Assembly (NCBI GenBank): GCA_017416665.1
Contig: JAFQBO010000134.1
Location: 1 to 8,508, forward strand
DNA: 8,508 nucleotides
Direction of reading: 5' to 3'
Source of the DNA: Oscillospiraceae bacterium
GTDB taxonomy: Bacteria > Bacillota > Clostridia > Oscillospirales > Ruminococcaceae
The notes beneath the pieces were generated by a model. The model was not told the origin of the DNA. It was given only the letters and a program-made list of their open reading frames with translations, and made no database searches. The translations under genes were made by a program, and so were the position numbers. How positions within the stretch are numbered: position 1 is the stretch's first letter; every line of letters starts with the position of its first letter. Positions 1-7,576 of the stretch are shown one piece after another.

Positions 1-1122
1 ATAGTTGTATAGACGTATACCTGGCTCTGAGAACCAGAAATCAAGGTACTTTACAGCGTCTTCAATATTTTTGCATGATGATGAAATTCCCCAGCCTAAT
101 GCACCGATATTTCTTGATGTTCTTTCCCATACCTTTCCGTTTATGTCAGCGGGAGGGGCGATAGGTGCAAAATTAATTCCAGGAACCTTTTCCTTGAGCT
201 TTTCATTGTATGTTCCCGTTGATGTAAACCAGTCATGCGTTGAACCGCCTGTATCCGAGCCGAGAAGCTCTTCACGTGCATTTGAGCCTCGTGTAAAAAT
301 TTCCTGGTCAATAAGACCTTCCTTATACCATCTTGCGATATCCTTGATAGCCTGCTTATATTCAGGTGAATACATGCCGTGCTTGATTGTCTGTGTTGCT
401 TCATCAACATAGAAATCGGGAGTTATTCCCCAAAGCGGGTAAAGTGTTGAAAGAAGCATATCACGCTGGAAGAACGGAACCTCGTCAGCCTGACCGTTAC
501 CGTTGGGGTCCTGAGTCTTGAAGGCAGTCAGAACCTTGTAATATTCATCGACTGTTTTTGGTTGTTCAAGTCCAAGCTTGTCGAGCCAGTCCTGACGGAT
601 GTACCAGCCCTGAGCAGTATCGCCGTCTTCAAATCGGGGAATGATGTAGATATGTCCGTCAGCAGATGTAATATTTGCTTTCTTTTCAGGGTGATCATTA
701 AGATATTTTGTAATATTTGGTGCATATTCTTCGAGATATTCGTCAAGCTTAACAAATGCACCCTGAAAAGCGTATTTTTCAATATTTGCCTTGTCGTAGC
801 TTATAAGGTCTGCCATATCCTTTGATGAGACCATTGTTGTATAGGCCGTTTCTTTGTCGGTTGAAGTTGTGGGAACAACGTTTTTCAGATATACATTTGT
901 CAGACGTCCAACCTCGTTGAATACATCAAACCCAAGTGTACCTACATAGAAAAGACTAAGCTCAAGCGGTTTTTCAGTAATCTGATATGCCAAATCCGCT
1001 TCCGGACCTTTAATCTTTGCCTCAGGCGTGCTTGCGGGTGAATTATCTTTTCCGCAACCGGATAGTACACCGGCGGACAAAATTGCTGCCATGGTAAGAA
1101 CCATAAAATTTTTTTTGTTCAT
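1..1122 (-). CDS. LplA-type extracellular solute-binding lipoprotein of a sugar ABC transporter (C-terminus cut by window edge)
   Basis: This is the ligand-capturing lipoprotein of the ABC importer encoded just upstream on the same strand. The frame is open for 374 codons from ATG 1122-1120 to position 1 with no stop, so the C-terminus lies outside. A strong AGGAGG lies 7 nt before the ATG. The N-terminus is a lipoprotein signal (MNKKNFMVLTMAAILSAGV, then LSGC), with the lipidated Cys at residue 23. Family marks of large LplA/YtcQ-like sugar-binding proteins are visible: QGWYIRQDWLDKLG near residues 169-183, the calcium-site-like DPNGNGQADEVP at residues 205-216, and a final SEPGIRLYNY, which in relatives leads into an NYG.EG motif. 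Members usually have about 500-550 residues, so roughly a quarter is missing. It is the third gene of the operon, 20 nt after the LplC permease. The ligand is probably an oligosaccharide made by the divergent lyase; that is inferred from context only. Confidence 0.93.
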   Translation of the reverse strand, partial: MNKKNFMVLTMAAILSAGVLSGCGKDNSPASTPEAKIKGPEADLAYQITEKPLELSLFYVGTLGFDVFNEVGRLTNVYLKNVVPTTSTDKETAYTTMVSSKDMADLISYDKANIEKYAFQGAFVKLDEYLEEYAPNITKYLNDHPEKKANITSADGHIYIIPRFEDGDTAQGWYIRQDWLDKLGLEQPKTVDEYYKVLTAFKTQDPNGNGQADEVPFFQRDMLLSTLYPLWGITPDFYVDEATQTIKHGMYSPEYKQAIKDIARWYKEGLIDQEIFTRGSNAREELLGSDTGGSTHDWFTSTGTYNEKLKEKVPGINFAPIAPPADINGKVWERTSRNIGALGWGISSSCKNIEDAVKYLDFWFSEPGIRLYNY

Positions 1123-1142
1123 ATATTTACCTCCTAAAATTA

Positions 1143-2015
1143 TTAACCTTTTACTGCGCCTACAGTAAGTCCTTTTACGAAATATTTCTGTAGCCACGGA
1201 TAAACTGCAAGCATCGGAATTACCGAAACGACTATTGTTGCATAAGTAAGTGTTTCAAGATTGAAGTTTGCTGAAGTGTCAACTCCGTCCATTGAAGCTG
1301 CCCATGTGGAATCAAGTATAAGCTTTTTGATAAGAACCTGAAGCGGAAGCTTTGATTCTGTTTTAAAAATAATGCTTGCCCACAAATAACCGTTCCATCT
1401 GTCTACCATATAATAAAGTGCCAAAGTTGCAAGACAGGGAAGAGCAAGCGGCAGATAAATTCTTATAAGTACGTATAAGTCATTTGCACCGTCAATCTTT
1501 GCAGATTCCTCAAGTGAATCGGGAATAGATGATGCAAAATAATTTCTCATAATAAACATATAAAATGAATTTAAAGAAAAACCTATTATAAGACCTATTC
1601 TCGAATCCAGAAGATTAAGTGACTGCATATTAAGGAAGGTGGGAATCATTCCGGCAGAAAACCACATCGTAAATGCTGCAAAAAATGTAAAAAATGCCTG
1701 ACCTCTTAATCGCTTTTTTGAAAGAGGATATGCAAGACATATTGTGGTAAGTAAGCTGAAAGCTGTTCCGAACACCGCATAGATTATAGTGTTTCCGTAT
1801 GCAGTCCATATACCGTCGTAGTTTAAAACTTCAATATAATTTTTTATCGAAAAACCTTTTGGAAGTAGCCACACCTTACCCATAGCTACTATTTCAGGGT
1901 CTGAGAGCGAAGCTGAAAGTACGTATAAGAGCGGGTACAGAGAGATTATCGAAATAATCATAAGAAGTACATTATTAATTGCATAAAATATTTTTTCGCC
2001 TTTTGTCTGTCTCAT
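1143..2015 (-). CDS. LplC-type sugar ABC transporter permease (MalG/COG0395-like)
   Basis: Inner-membrane permease subunit of a carbohydrate importer, partner of the LplB-type permease immediately upstream. The 290-residue product has about six hydrophobic segments (roughly residues 14-34, 72-96, 108-128, 138-160, 189-206 and 258-273). It carries the permease EAA loop, EESAKIDGAN at residues 169-178 followed by IYLPLALP, which docks on the ATPase. The C-terminal YPWLQKYFVKGLTVGAVKG is typical of this family. The start is set at ATG 2015 rather than in-frame ATG 2033, because AAGGAGGG (2028-2021) lies 5 nt before 2015 and the earlier ATG has no such site. With this start the gene begins 11 nt after the upstream stop codon, and its ribosome site touches that stop, suggesting translational coupling. 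Length is normal for the family. No ATP-binding subunit is encoded in the window. Confidence 0.94.
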   Translation of the reverse strand: MRQTKGEKIFYAINNVLLMIISIISLYPLLYVLSASLSDPEIVAMGKVWLLPKGFSIKNYIEVLNYDGIWTAYGNTIIYAVFGTAFSLLTTICLAYPLSKKRLRGQAFFTFFAAFTMWFSAGMIPTFLNMQSLNLLDSRIGLIIGFSLNSFYMFIMRNYFASSIPDSLEESAKIDGANDLYVLIRIYLPLALPCLATLALYYMVDRWNGYLWASIIFKTESKLPLQVLIKKLILDSTWAASMDGVDTSANFNLETLTYATIVVSVIPMLAVYPWLQKYFVKGLTVGAVKG

Positions 2016-2020
2016 AATAT

Positions 2021-2028
2021 CCCTCCTT
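2021..2028 (-). promoter_or_regulatory. Shine-Dalgarno site that decides the LplC start
   Basis: On the minus strand this reads AAGGAGGG, 5 nt before ATG 2015. It overlaps the TAA stop (2029-2027) of the upstream permease gene. It sits inside the reading frame that would start at ATG 2033, so that longer start is unlikely. Confidence 0.8.
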
Positions 2029-2983
2029 ACCATAAACCGTATTCGGTAACCCGCTTGCTTATTGTGTTTGACAGAATAACCAGAAGAAGTCCCACAATTC
2101 CGTTTACAAGTCCTACTGCTGTAGCAAGTGAATATTGCGAATTTTCAAGACCAACGCGGTAAATGTATGTTCCGATGGTGTCGGCTGTTTCGTATGTTGC
2201 CGGCTGATAGAGAAGGATGATTGATTCATATCCTACATTTAATATATTACCCAGTCTCATAATAAACATCATTACTATAGTAGGAAGTATTGAAGGGATA
2301 GTAACATTTGTTATCTGCTTCCATTTATTTGCACCGTCTATCATTGCTGCTTCGTAAAGAGAAGTGTCAATGGCTGTTATTACAGATAAATAAACAATGC
2401 TGTTAAATCCCGTGCCCTGCCATATTCCCATTACGGTATATATTGTACGGAAATATTCGGGTTTCGTGAGAAAATATACCTTTTCACCACCAAAAGCCGA
2501 GATTATTGTATTTATCACACCTGACGATGGTGATAAAAAGCTTGTTACAAGACTTGCAACTATAACCACCGAAATAAAGTGGGGTATATATGTACATGTC
2601 TGCACAAATTTCTTGAATTTGATTTTTTGTACTTCATTAAACATCAGTGCTAGAATTATCGGTGCAGGGAACGCAAAGAGCATATTGTATAAGCTGAGCA
2701 TCAATGTGTTCTTAAGTGTTCGTCCGAAGAACGGACTGTGGAAAAATGTTTTGAAGTGTTCAAATCCTACCCATGGACTTTCCGATATACCCTGAAAAAC
2801 ATTATAGTTTTTAAAAGCAATCTGCAAACCGAACATTGGTTTATAATAAAAAAGTACATATACGGTTATAGGAAGTATAAGCAGAAGATAAAGAAGCTTA
2901 TCTCTTTTTAAGTCCTTCCAGAGGATTTGCCGCTTATTGCCCGTCTTTGTGTCGACAGGCGGTGATGTTTTCCTGTTTAACAT
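2027..2983 (-). CDS. LplB-type sugar ABC transporter permease (COG4209-like)
   Basis: First gene of the minus-strand importer operon; a 318-residue inner-membrane permease. After a charged cytoplasmic N-terminus come about six hydrophobic segments (roughly residues 31-47, 92-115, 135-152, 180-205, 232-250 and 286-306). The EAA loop is clear: EAAMIDGANKWKQITNVTIP at residues 211-230, followed by SILPTI. The KPMFGLQIAFKNYN stretch (residues 48-61), WVGFEHFKTFF (71-81) and the ending SKRVTEYGLW are hallmarks of LplB/YteP-type permeases. Start ATG 2983 is supported by AGGAGG with a 7-nt spacer. It heterodimerises, by family analogy, with the LplC-type protein that follows and pairs with the lipoprotein encoded third. 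The substrate cannot be read from the sequence; relatives import oligosaccharides from plant or host polysaccharides. Confidence 0.95.
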   Translation of the reverse strand: MLNRKTSPPVDTKTGNKRQILWKDLKRDKLLYLLLILPITVYVLFYYKPMFGLQIAFKNYNVFQGISESPWVGFEHFKTFFHSPFFGRTLKNTLMLSLYNMLFAFPAPIILALMFNEVQKIKFKKFVQTCTYIPHFISVVIVASLVTSFLSPSSGVINTIISAFGGEKVYFLTKPEYFRTIYTVMGIWQGTGFNSIVYLSVITAIDTSLYEAAMIDGANKWKQITNVTIPSILPTIVMMFIMRLGNILNVGYESIILLYQPATYETADTIGTYIYRVGLENSQYSLATAVGLVNGIVGLLLVILSNTISKRVTEYGLW

Positions 2984-3024
2984 TAAAATGCCTCCTGTAG
3001 AAATATAAAATCTTTATACTGAAA

Positions 3025-3053
3025 TTTTATTATATATTCGCATATTAAGTCAA
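3025..3053 (-). promoter_or_regulatory. Candidate promoter of the importer operon, imperfect and probably activator-dependent
   Basis: On the minus strand TTGACT lies at 3053-3048. At the ideal 17-bp spacing the -10 would be the poor ATAAAA (3030-3025), while a perfect TATAAT at 3034-3029 is only 13 bp away. Either reading gives a promoter that is suboptimal alone, which fits a need for an activator. The TTG of the -35 overlaps the outer end of the first regulatory half-site (3051-3068). It would give a leader of about 35 nt before ATG 2983. Confidence 0.55.
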
Positions 3054-3140
3054 TGTGTAGTTTTTGCAAACGCATTCTTATTTTTTGCAAAATAAAAAAA
3101 ATGCAAAAAATGTTACTATATATGCAAAAAGTTCTTATTG
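3051..3140. repeat. Symmetric array of four TTTTTGCA half-sites (putative AraC-type operator)
   Basis: TTTTTGCA occurs at 3061-3068 and 3082-3089, and its complement TGCAAAAA at 3102-3109 and 3123-3130. Starts within each pair are exactly 21 bp apart, and the array is symmetric about 3095/3096. Read toward the nearer gene all four fit TGCAAAAAnTnnnnnT. The two outer sites, extended into the -35 boxes, share 16 of 21 bases (TGCAAAAAnTnCnnATTGAnT). AraC-family proteins have two helix-turn-helix units per monomer and bind as dimers to direct half-sites about 21 bp apart, with the proximal one overlapping the -35. That layout occurs here twice, back to back. The identity of the regulator is inferred; none is encoded in the window. 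Confidence 0.65.
3064..3078 (+). promoter_or_regulatory. Possible cre-like catabolite-repression site (weak)
   Basis: The 15 bases TTGCAAACGCATTCT fit the relaxed Bacillus CcpA-site pattern WTGNAANCGNWNNCW. The match to the stricter palindromic pattern is poor. It overlaps the first TTTTTGCA half-site and lies just upstream of the importer -35. A sugar-uptake operon is a sensible CcpA target, but a relaxed pattern match in AT-rich DNA is weak evidence. Confidence 0.25.
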
Positions 3141-3172
3141 ATTTTGCTGTTCTAATAGGGTATAACTATTAT
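3138..3172 (+). promoter_or_regulatory. Candidate promoter of the lyase gene
   Basis: TTGATT (3138-3143), a 17-bp spacer and TATAAC (3161-3166) form a sigma-A-like promoter. An overlapping alternative is TTGCTG (3144-3149), 17 bp, TATTAT (3167-3172). The first -35 lies at the exact mirror position of the importer -35 (3053-3048) about the centre of the half-site array, and it overlaps the outer half-site 3123-3140. Transcription would begin near 3173-3180, leaving a short leader of about 25-30 nt. Confidence 0.6.
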
Positions 3173-3191
3173 GAGGACAATTTTTATGAAT

Positions 3192-3196
3192 GGAGG
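3192..3196 (+). promoter_or_regulatory. Shine-Dalgarno site that decides a TTG start
   Basis: GGAGG lies 7 nt before TTG 3204. In-frame ATG codons at 3171 and 3186 are upstream, but 3171 would fall at or before the expected transcription start. ATG 3186 has only a weak GAGG (3173-3176), about where the transcript should begin. The TTG start also gives a classic signal peptide beginning MKKFRK. Confidence 0.75.
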
Positions 3197-3203
3197 AATA
3201 ACT

Positions 3204-6200
3204 TTGAAGAAATTCAGAAAAACAATCTGCCTGCTTTTGGCACTGGCCAATATGTCCGTGTTTATCCCTGAAGCGATGGCAGAACAAACACCCGAAATTT
3301 TCTATTATGAAGGTTTTAACAGCACTTCCACAAATTCAGTTCCGCAGACTGCTTCATTTGATGGAAATAAAAATACAAGGGTAGTGGAAACATCCTCATC
3401 AGAAAAAGCACTGTATTTTGATACATATGCATATTACAGCCAGATGACGGTACCCACGGCGGCAAAAGCGTCAAATTTTATAGTATCATTTGATGTAATG
3501 TTTGAATGTATATGTCTTTCGGGAAGTATTACCTTGAATGATGCATTTGTACCGATTACTTTTAAAGACGGTAAAATAAAAATCGGTAACGGAAAGGAAA
3601 TTTCAGGTTATCCGATGAATAAAATGACTAACATTTCTATCGGCTACTGTACCGATAATAACCGTTATTTTGTTGCTGTCAACAATAAAAAGGTGGCAAG
3701 CTATGTAATTGCTGATAAAGCCATAGACAGTCTTTCCAAAATCAAAATAGAGATGAACGATTCAGATATTAAAGGCAAGGGGCTTTATATTGATAATTTG
3801 TGCGTATATGAAGGCAAGAACGTTGTGAGAGGAATTAAAAAAACAACCTCGTACAACTCTAAGATAAACGATTTTGAGACTGTTGAATATGATCCCGAAA
3901 CGGTAACATCATATATTGAACAGGATTTTGAAACAAATAATATTTCAAATCTTACGGTACTTCCAAATAGTTCAAAGTTTACTATAGAAACAGAAGACGA
4001 CGGGAACAGGTATTATAAAATGGATATGAAATCCGACGGGTTTATATCTTTATATGCAACACCGAGACGATATATAATCTGGCAGATGGATATGATGTAT
4101 GAGGATACTTGTCCTGCAATGGAGTTCCGTCTGCGTGATACGGCACTTACTAACTGGGACTACAATCTTCGTACTGCAACATCGGGAGCAGTTAATGACC
4201 ACTTGAACGGAAAGCTTGTTGACCTCAAGGAGGGTGTATGGACAAATGTCGCAATGATGTTTGATATGCGTGAGCTTACATACAAGGTTTACATAGACGG
4301 TGAACTGAAAAAGGCGGAAACTCCTATTGGAAATCAGAAATTCGGAAAGCTTTCTTTTTTCCGTTTGTATTCGGACGGTAAAACAACAGGAACATTGTGT
4401 ATAGATAATATACGTGTATATGAAGCAAAGGATTTTATAAGCGGTGATAAAGCAATTTCGGTGTCTTCCGGAGAAGAAAATGCAGAAGATACAAGCTTTA
4501 ATTACAGTGCAAAGCTCCAGACAACAGAAGCAGATCTTGCGGCGGCTCTTGGTGCAGTGGCACTTGCACCGTCGACGGACAGCATCTTTACGGGAAGTGA
4601 AAAGAAAAAGCTTGAAGCAAAGCCGTACATAAAGGATGGATACACAATGATACCTGTGCGTGCGGTATCAGAGGCTTTTGATTTGCCTGTCGAATGGAAT
4701 GAAGCAGATAAAAGTATAAAAATAGGAACTAATGCACAAATGAGTGTAGGAAGCGGAACAATGAAGCTTAACGGAAAAGACGTAAAGCTTAATATGGCTC
4801 CCGAAATCAAAAATGATATAACCTTCATTCCGCTCAGGGATTTAGGCGAGAAAATTCTTGAAAAAGAAGTTTATTATGATGATAAATACGGTCTTATAAT
4901 AATTTCTGACTGTGAATGGTGCTATGCAGGTAATGAATCAACAATAAAACAGATTTACAATTACCTTTTCTTTGACAGAAAATCTGCAGATGAGATTAAG
5001 GAAACCTATAATCAAAGTGGTATGGCGGGAAAGCACCCGAGAATTCTTGCAACTGAAGAGGACTTTGAAAATATCGAAAAACAGTATAAATCAGGCGACA
5101 AATATATGACAGCATGGGTTGACCATATTATGAAAAAAGCCGATGAGCTCATAAAACAGCCTAAAAATTCAGACGGTCAGTACGACAGCTCAAATTTTGA
5201 AAAATACAGACCGCAATCCGAAGCAAAACAGCTTCTTACTGAAGCTCGTAATACATTGATGCGTGTAAAATATCTTGGATTTGCATATCATCTTACAAAC
5301 AATGCAACATATGCAAGACGTGCTGCTGATGAGCTTATGCACGTGTGCGGCTGGACTGACTGGCGGCATACAAGCTTTTTGTGCGTGGCAGAAATGGCAA
5401 TGGCAGTGGCTATAGGCTATGACTGGTGCTATGATCAGCTTACAGAGGAAGAAAAAAACTATATGGAACAGGCTCTTATAAGAAACGCAATAAATTACGG
5501 AATAGATTACCTGAACGGTCAGCCACACGGTGTTGACTTCATTACAGTCCGTAATAACTGGAATCTTGTTTGTAATACAGGTCTTACAGCCGCAGCACTT
5601 GTTCTTTGCGATAAATATCCAAAGTTGAGTTTTAGAATGATGGAAGCAAATCTTAAATCCATAGAAAACGGTTTATCGGGTTTTGCACCGGCAGGCGGCT
5701 GGGACGAGGGTGCAATGTACTGGGATTATACAATGCAGTATTCGACGTATCTCTTTACTATGCTTGAAACTGCTCTTAATACAGATTTCGATATACCGTG
5801 CTACAGAGGTTACGGTGATACATGGCGTTTCTGGACCGTTTCAAACTTTAACGGAGGTCTTAACAACTACCATGACGCAACAGCAGGTGCAAATTATTTT
5901 AATGCACAGTGGCTATTGTATCTTGCACAGAAATTCGAAAACGAAGAAGCAAAGAACATAGCACTGATATCAAGTGATGATCTGGGAGGAGTAATTGATG
6001 TTAATGATACTCCCGAAAGCTGTATATGGTATTCGAGAATGGAAAACAGCGGTGAAGCCAATACGGATATAATTGCACTTGACGCTCATGTTAAAGAAGT
6101 GGAGGCGGGTTCGATGCGAAGCTCGTGGAGTGATCAGAACGCTTTTGCAATAGGCTTCCACGGTGGTTTCACTAACGTAAATCATTATCACATTGATTCA

Positions 6201-7562
6201 GGTGCATATATTATTGAAATGGGCGGACAAAGATTTGTTTCCGATTTGGGAAGCGATGATTATAATCTTCCAAACTACATCGGCGGTGAAACCGGTATTT
6301 ACAGAAAACGTGCAGAAGCACACTCTTTGTTTGTAGTAGACCCGTCGGATGACGGCGGACAAAACAACGGAAACACTGTATTCAGTGAAATTATAAAGAC
6401 ACAAAGCAAGACAAAGGGTGCATATCAGGTTATGGATTTACAGAATTCATATGCACCGAAAACAAAATCAGCAAAGCGCGGATATATGCTTACCGACAAC
6501 AGACACGCAATTATAGTTCAGGACGAGCTTGAACTTAGTGAGGGAAGTCATGATGTTTACTGGTTTGTTCCGACGGAGGCTTCCCAAATCGAGATAGTAG
6601 ATAATAACACTGCAATACTGACACGTTACGGAACAAAAGCTCAGGTGCAGATTGTTACGGACATTCCGGGATTTAAGCTGATGGAAAGAACTTGTACTCC
6701 ATTGCTTAATAATATTTCCAATTTTGCAATTCAGAATCAGAATACAAACTTTAAGCAGCTTTGTGTGGAAGCAAAAGGAGTAAGCGGAAATGTGAAGCTT
6801 GCTATGCGTTATACATTGCTTGATGAATCATATTCAGAAATGAAATATAACCTTGTTCCGATTGATAGCTGGGAAATTCCCGACGGTGAGATTGAAGAGT
6901 TGCCCACACTTGATGCAATTTATATTGACGGAGGCTTGATTGAAGGCTACAGTCCGACAAAAAATGCATATACGCTGTACTATGGAAGAGGAACAGACCT
7001 CTCAAGTACAGAGCTTACATATGATATATCTGTTCCCGATTGCAGTGTTGATGTTTCGAGAGAAGGAAATCAGTATACTGTAAAAATTCAGAAGAATGGA
7101 AGTAATGTATACTCGAAATATGTGATTGACCTTATTGCAATAGGAGATAGCTTTGAAGTCGGCGAATACAAGACATATGAAATATGGAATGTAAACGTCA
7201 GTGATGAACCGCAGCCGCAGAATCACAGATATAACGTTATAGATAATAATATTTCAACTTATTGGGGTTCACAGTATGACGGTAAATGGATTGAGCTTGA
7301 TATAGGAAGTGTACAGCCGATTGAGGCAGTTGGTTATTCGTTTATGAAGGGCAACGCACGAAAATACAAGGTTGACATTGTTGTTTCAGATGACGGAATA
7401 AATTACACAAATGTATACTCGGGTGAACTTGGCGGTGTGACTATTAATTATGAAATTCTTGAACTCAAGAAGGTATCGGCAAGATATATCCGCCTTATCG
7501 GTCACGGAAATTCCGAGAATCAGTGGAATTCAGTGGGTGAGTTTACAGTATTACATAAATAA
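3204..7562 (+). CDS. Secreted multimodular heparinase II/III-like polysaccharide lyase with CuAO-N-like and F5/8C (discoidin) modules
   Basis: A 1452-residue exported enzyme, predicted to cut an acidic polysaccharide by beta-elimination. In order: a signal peptide (1-26, cut after AMA); two related jelly-roll modules (about 30-205 and 235-412) ending in IDNLCVYEG and IDNIRVYEA; an acidic linker; a copper-amine-oxidase-N-like module (about 446-570) with MIPVRAVSEAF and FIPLRDLGEKI; a helical toroid catalytic region from about 605 (KHPRILATEEDF); a heparinase II/III beta-sandwich region (about 960-1170); a small beta module (about 1239-1312); and an F5/8C sugar-binding module (about 1320-1452). 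Likely active-site motifs are RNNWN (783-787), EGAMYWDY (835-842), NHYHID (993-998) and RAEAH (1036-1040), so the usual Asn, Tyr and His residues are present. There is no lipobox, SLH, LPXTG or dockerin, so release from the cell is likely. Start is TTG, chosen from its ribosome site. Substrate (glycosaminoglycan, alginate or other uronan) is unknown; the lyase class is likely. Confidence 0.88.
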   Translation: MKKFRKTICLLLALANMSVFIPEAMAEQTPEIFYYEGFNSTSTNSVPQTASFDGNKNTRVVETSSSEKALYFDTYAYYSQMTVPTAAKASNFIVSFDVMFECICLSGSITLNDAFVPITFKDGKIKIGNGKEISGYPMNKMTNISIGYCTDNNRYFVAVNNKKVASYVIADKAIDSLSKIKIEMNDSDIKGKGLYIDNLCVYEGKNVVRGIKKTTSYNSKINDFETVEYDPETVTSYIEQDFETNNISNLTVLPNSSKFTIETEDDGNRYYKMDMKSDGFISLYATPRRYIIWQMDMMYEDTCPAMEFRLRDTALTNWDYNLRTATSGAVNDHLNGKLVDLKEGVWTNVAMMFDMRELTYKVYIDGELKKAETPIGNQKFGKLSFFRLYSDGKTTGTLCIDNIRVYEAKDFISGDKAISVSSGEENAEDTSFNYSAKLQTTEADLAAALGAVALAPSTDSIFTGSEKKKLEAKPYIKDGYTMIPVRAVSEAFDLPVEWNEADKSIKIGTNAQMSVGSGTMKLNGKDVKLNMAPEIKNDITFIPLRDLGEKILEKEVYYDDKYGLIIISDCEWCYAGNESTIKQIYNYLFFDRKSADEIKETYNQSGMAGKHPRILATEEDFENIEKQYKSGDKYMTAWVDHIMKKADELIKQPKNSDGQYDSSNFEKYRPQSEAKQLLTEARNTLMRVKYLGFAYHLTNNATYARRAADELMHVCGWTDWRHTSFLCVAEMAMAVAIGYDWCYDQLTEEEKNYMEQALIRNAINYGIDYLNGQPHGVDFITVRNNWNLVCNTGLTAAALVLCDKYPKLSFRMMEANLKSIENGLSGFAPAGGWDEGAMYWDYTMQYSTYLFTMLETALNTDFDIPCYRGYGDTWRFWTVSNFNGGLNNYHDATAGANYFNAQWLLYLAQKFENEEAKNIALISSDDLGGVIDVNDTPESCIWYSRMENSGEANTDIIALDAHVKEVEAGSMRSSWSDQNAFAIGFHGGFTNVNHYHIDSGAYIIEMGGQRFVSDLGSDDYNLPNYIGGETGIYRKRAEAHSLFVVDPSDDGGQNNGNTVFSEIIKTQSKTKGAYQVMDLQNSYAPKTKSAKRGYMLTDNRHAIIVQDELELSEGSHDVYWFVPTEASQIEIVDNNTAILTRYGTKAQVQIVTDIPGFKLMERTCTPLLNNISNFAIQNQNTNFKQLCVEAKGVSGNVKLAMRYTLLDESYSEMKYNLVPIDSWEIPDGEIEELPTLDAIYIDGGLIEGYSPTKNAYTLYYGRGTDLSSTELTYDISVPDCSVDVSREGNQYTVKIQKNGSNVYSKYVIDLIAIGDSFEVGEYKTYEIWNVNVSDEPQPQNHRYNVIDNNISTYWGSQYDGKWIELDIGSVQPIEAVGYSFMKGNARKYKVDIVVSDDGINYTNVYSGELGGVTINYEILELKKVSARYIRLIGHGNSENQWNSVGEFTVLHK

Positions 7563-7576
7563 TTACTATGCACAAC

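Noticed and set aside
5..825. Open frames on both strands within 5-825 (for example 5-412 plus, 528-782 minus, 562-825 plus)
   Set aside because: They lie in other frames over the solute-binding protein, whose continuous frame, lipobox and family motifs explain the DNA.
2397..2795. Plus-strand open frame of 132 codons
   Set aside because: It is antisense to the LplB-type permease, lacks a convincing ribosome site and shows no recognisable protein features.
3061..3130. CRISPR-like or microsatellite reading of the repeated TTTTTGCA units
   Set aside because: The units are only 8 bp, occur in both orientations and lack spacer-repeat structure; symmetry and promoter overlap favour an operator.
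3053..3271. Plus-strand small open frame of 72 codons starting in the intergenic region
   Set aside because: It starts inside the operator array, upstream of the proposed promoter, has no Shine-Dalgarno site and ends inside the lyase signal-peptide region.
4444..7226. Several open frames on both strands inside the lyase gene
   Set aside because: All overlap a continuous 1452-codon frame with consistent domain content, and none has family motifs or a good ribosome site.
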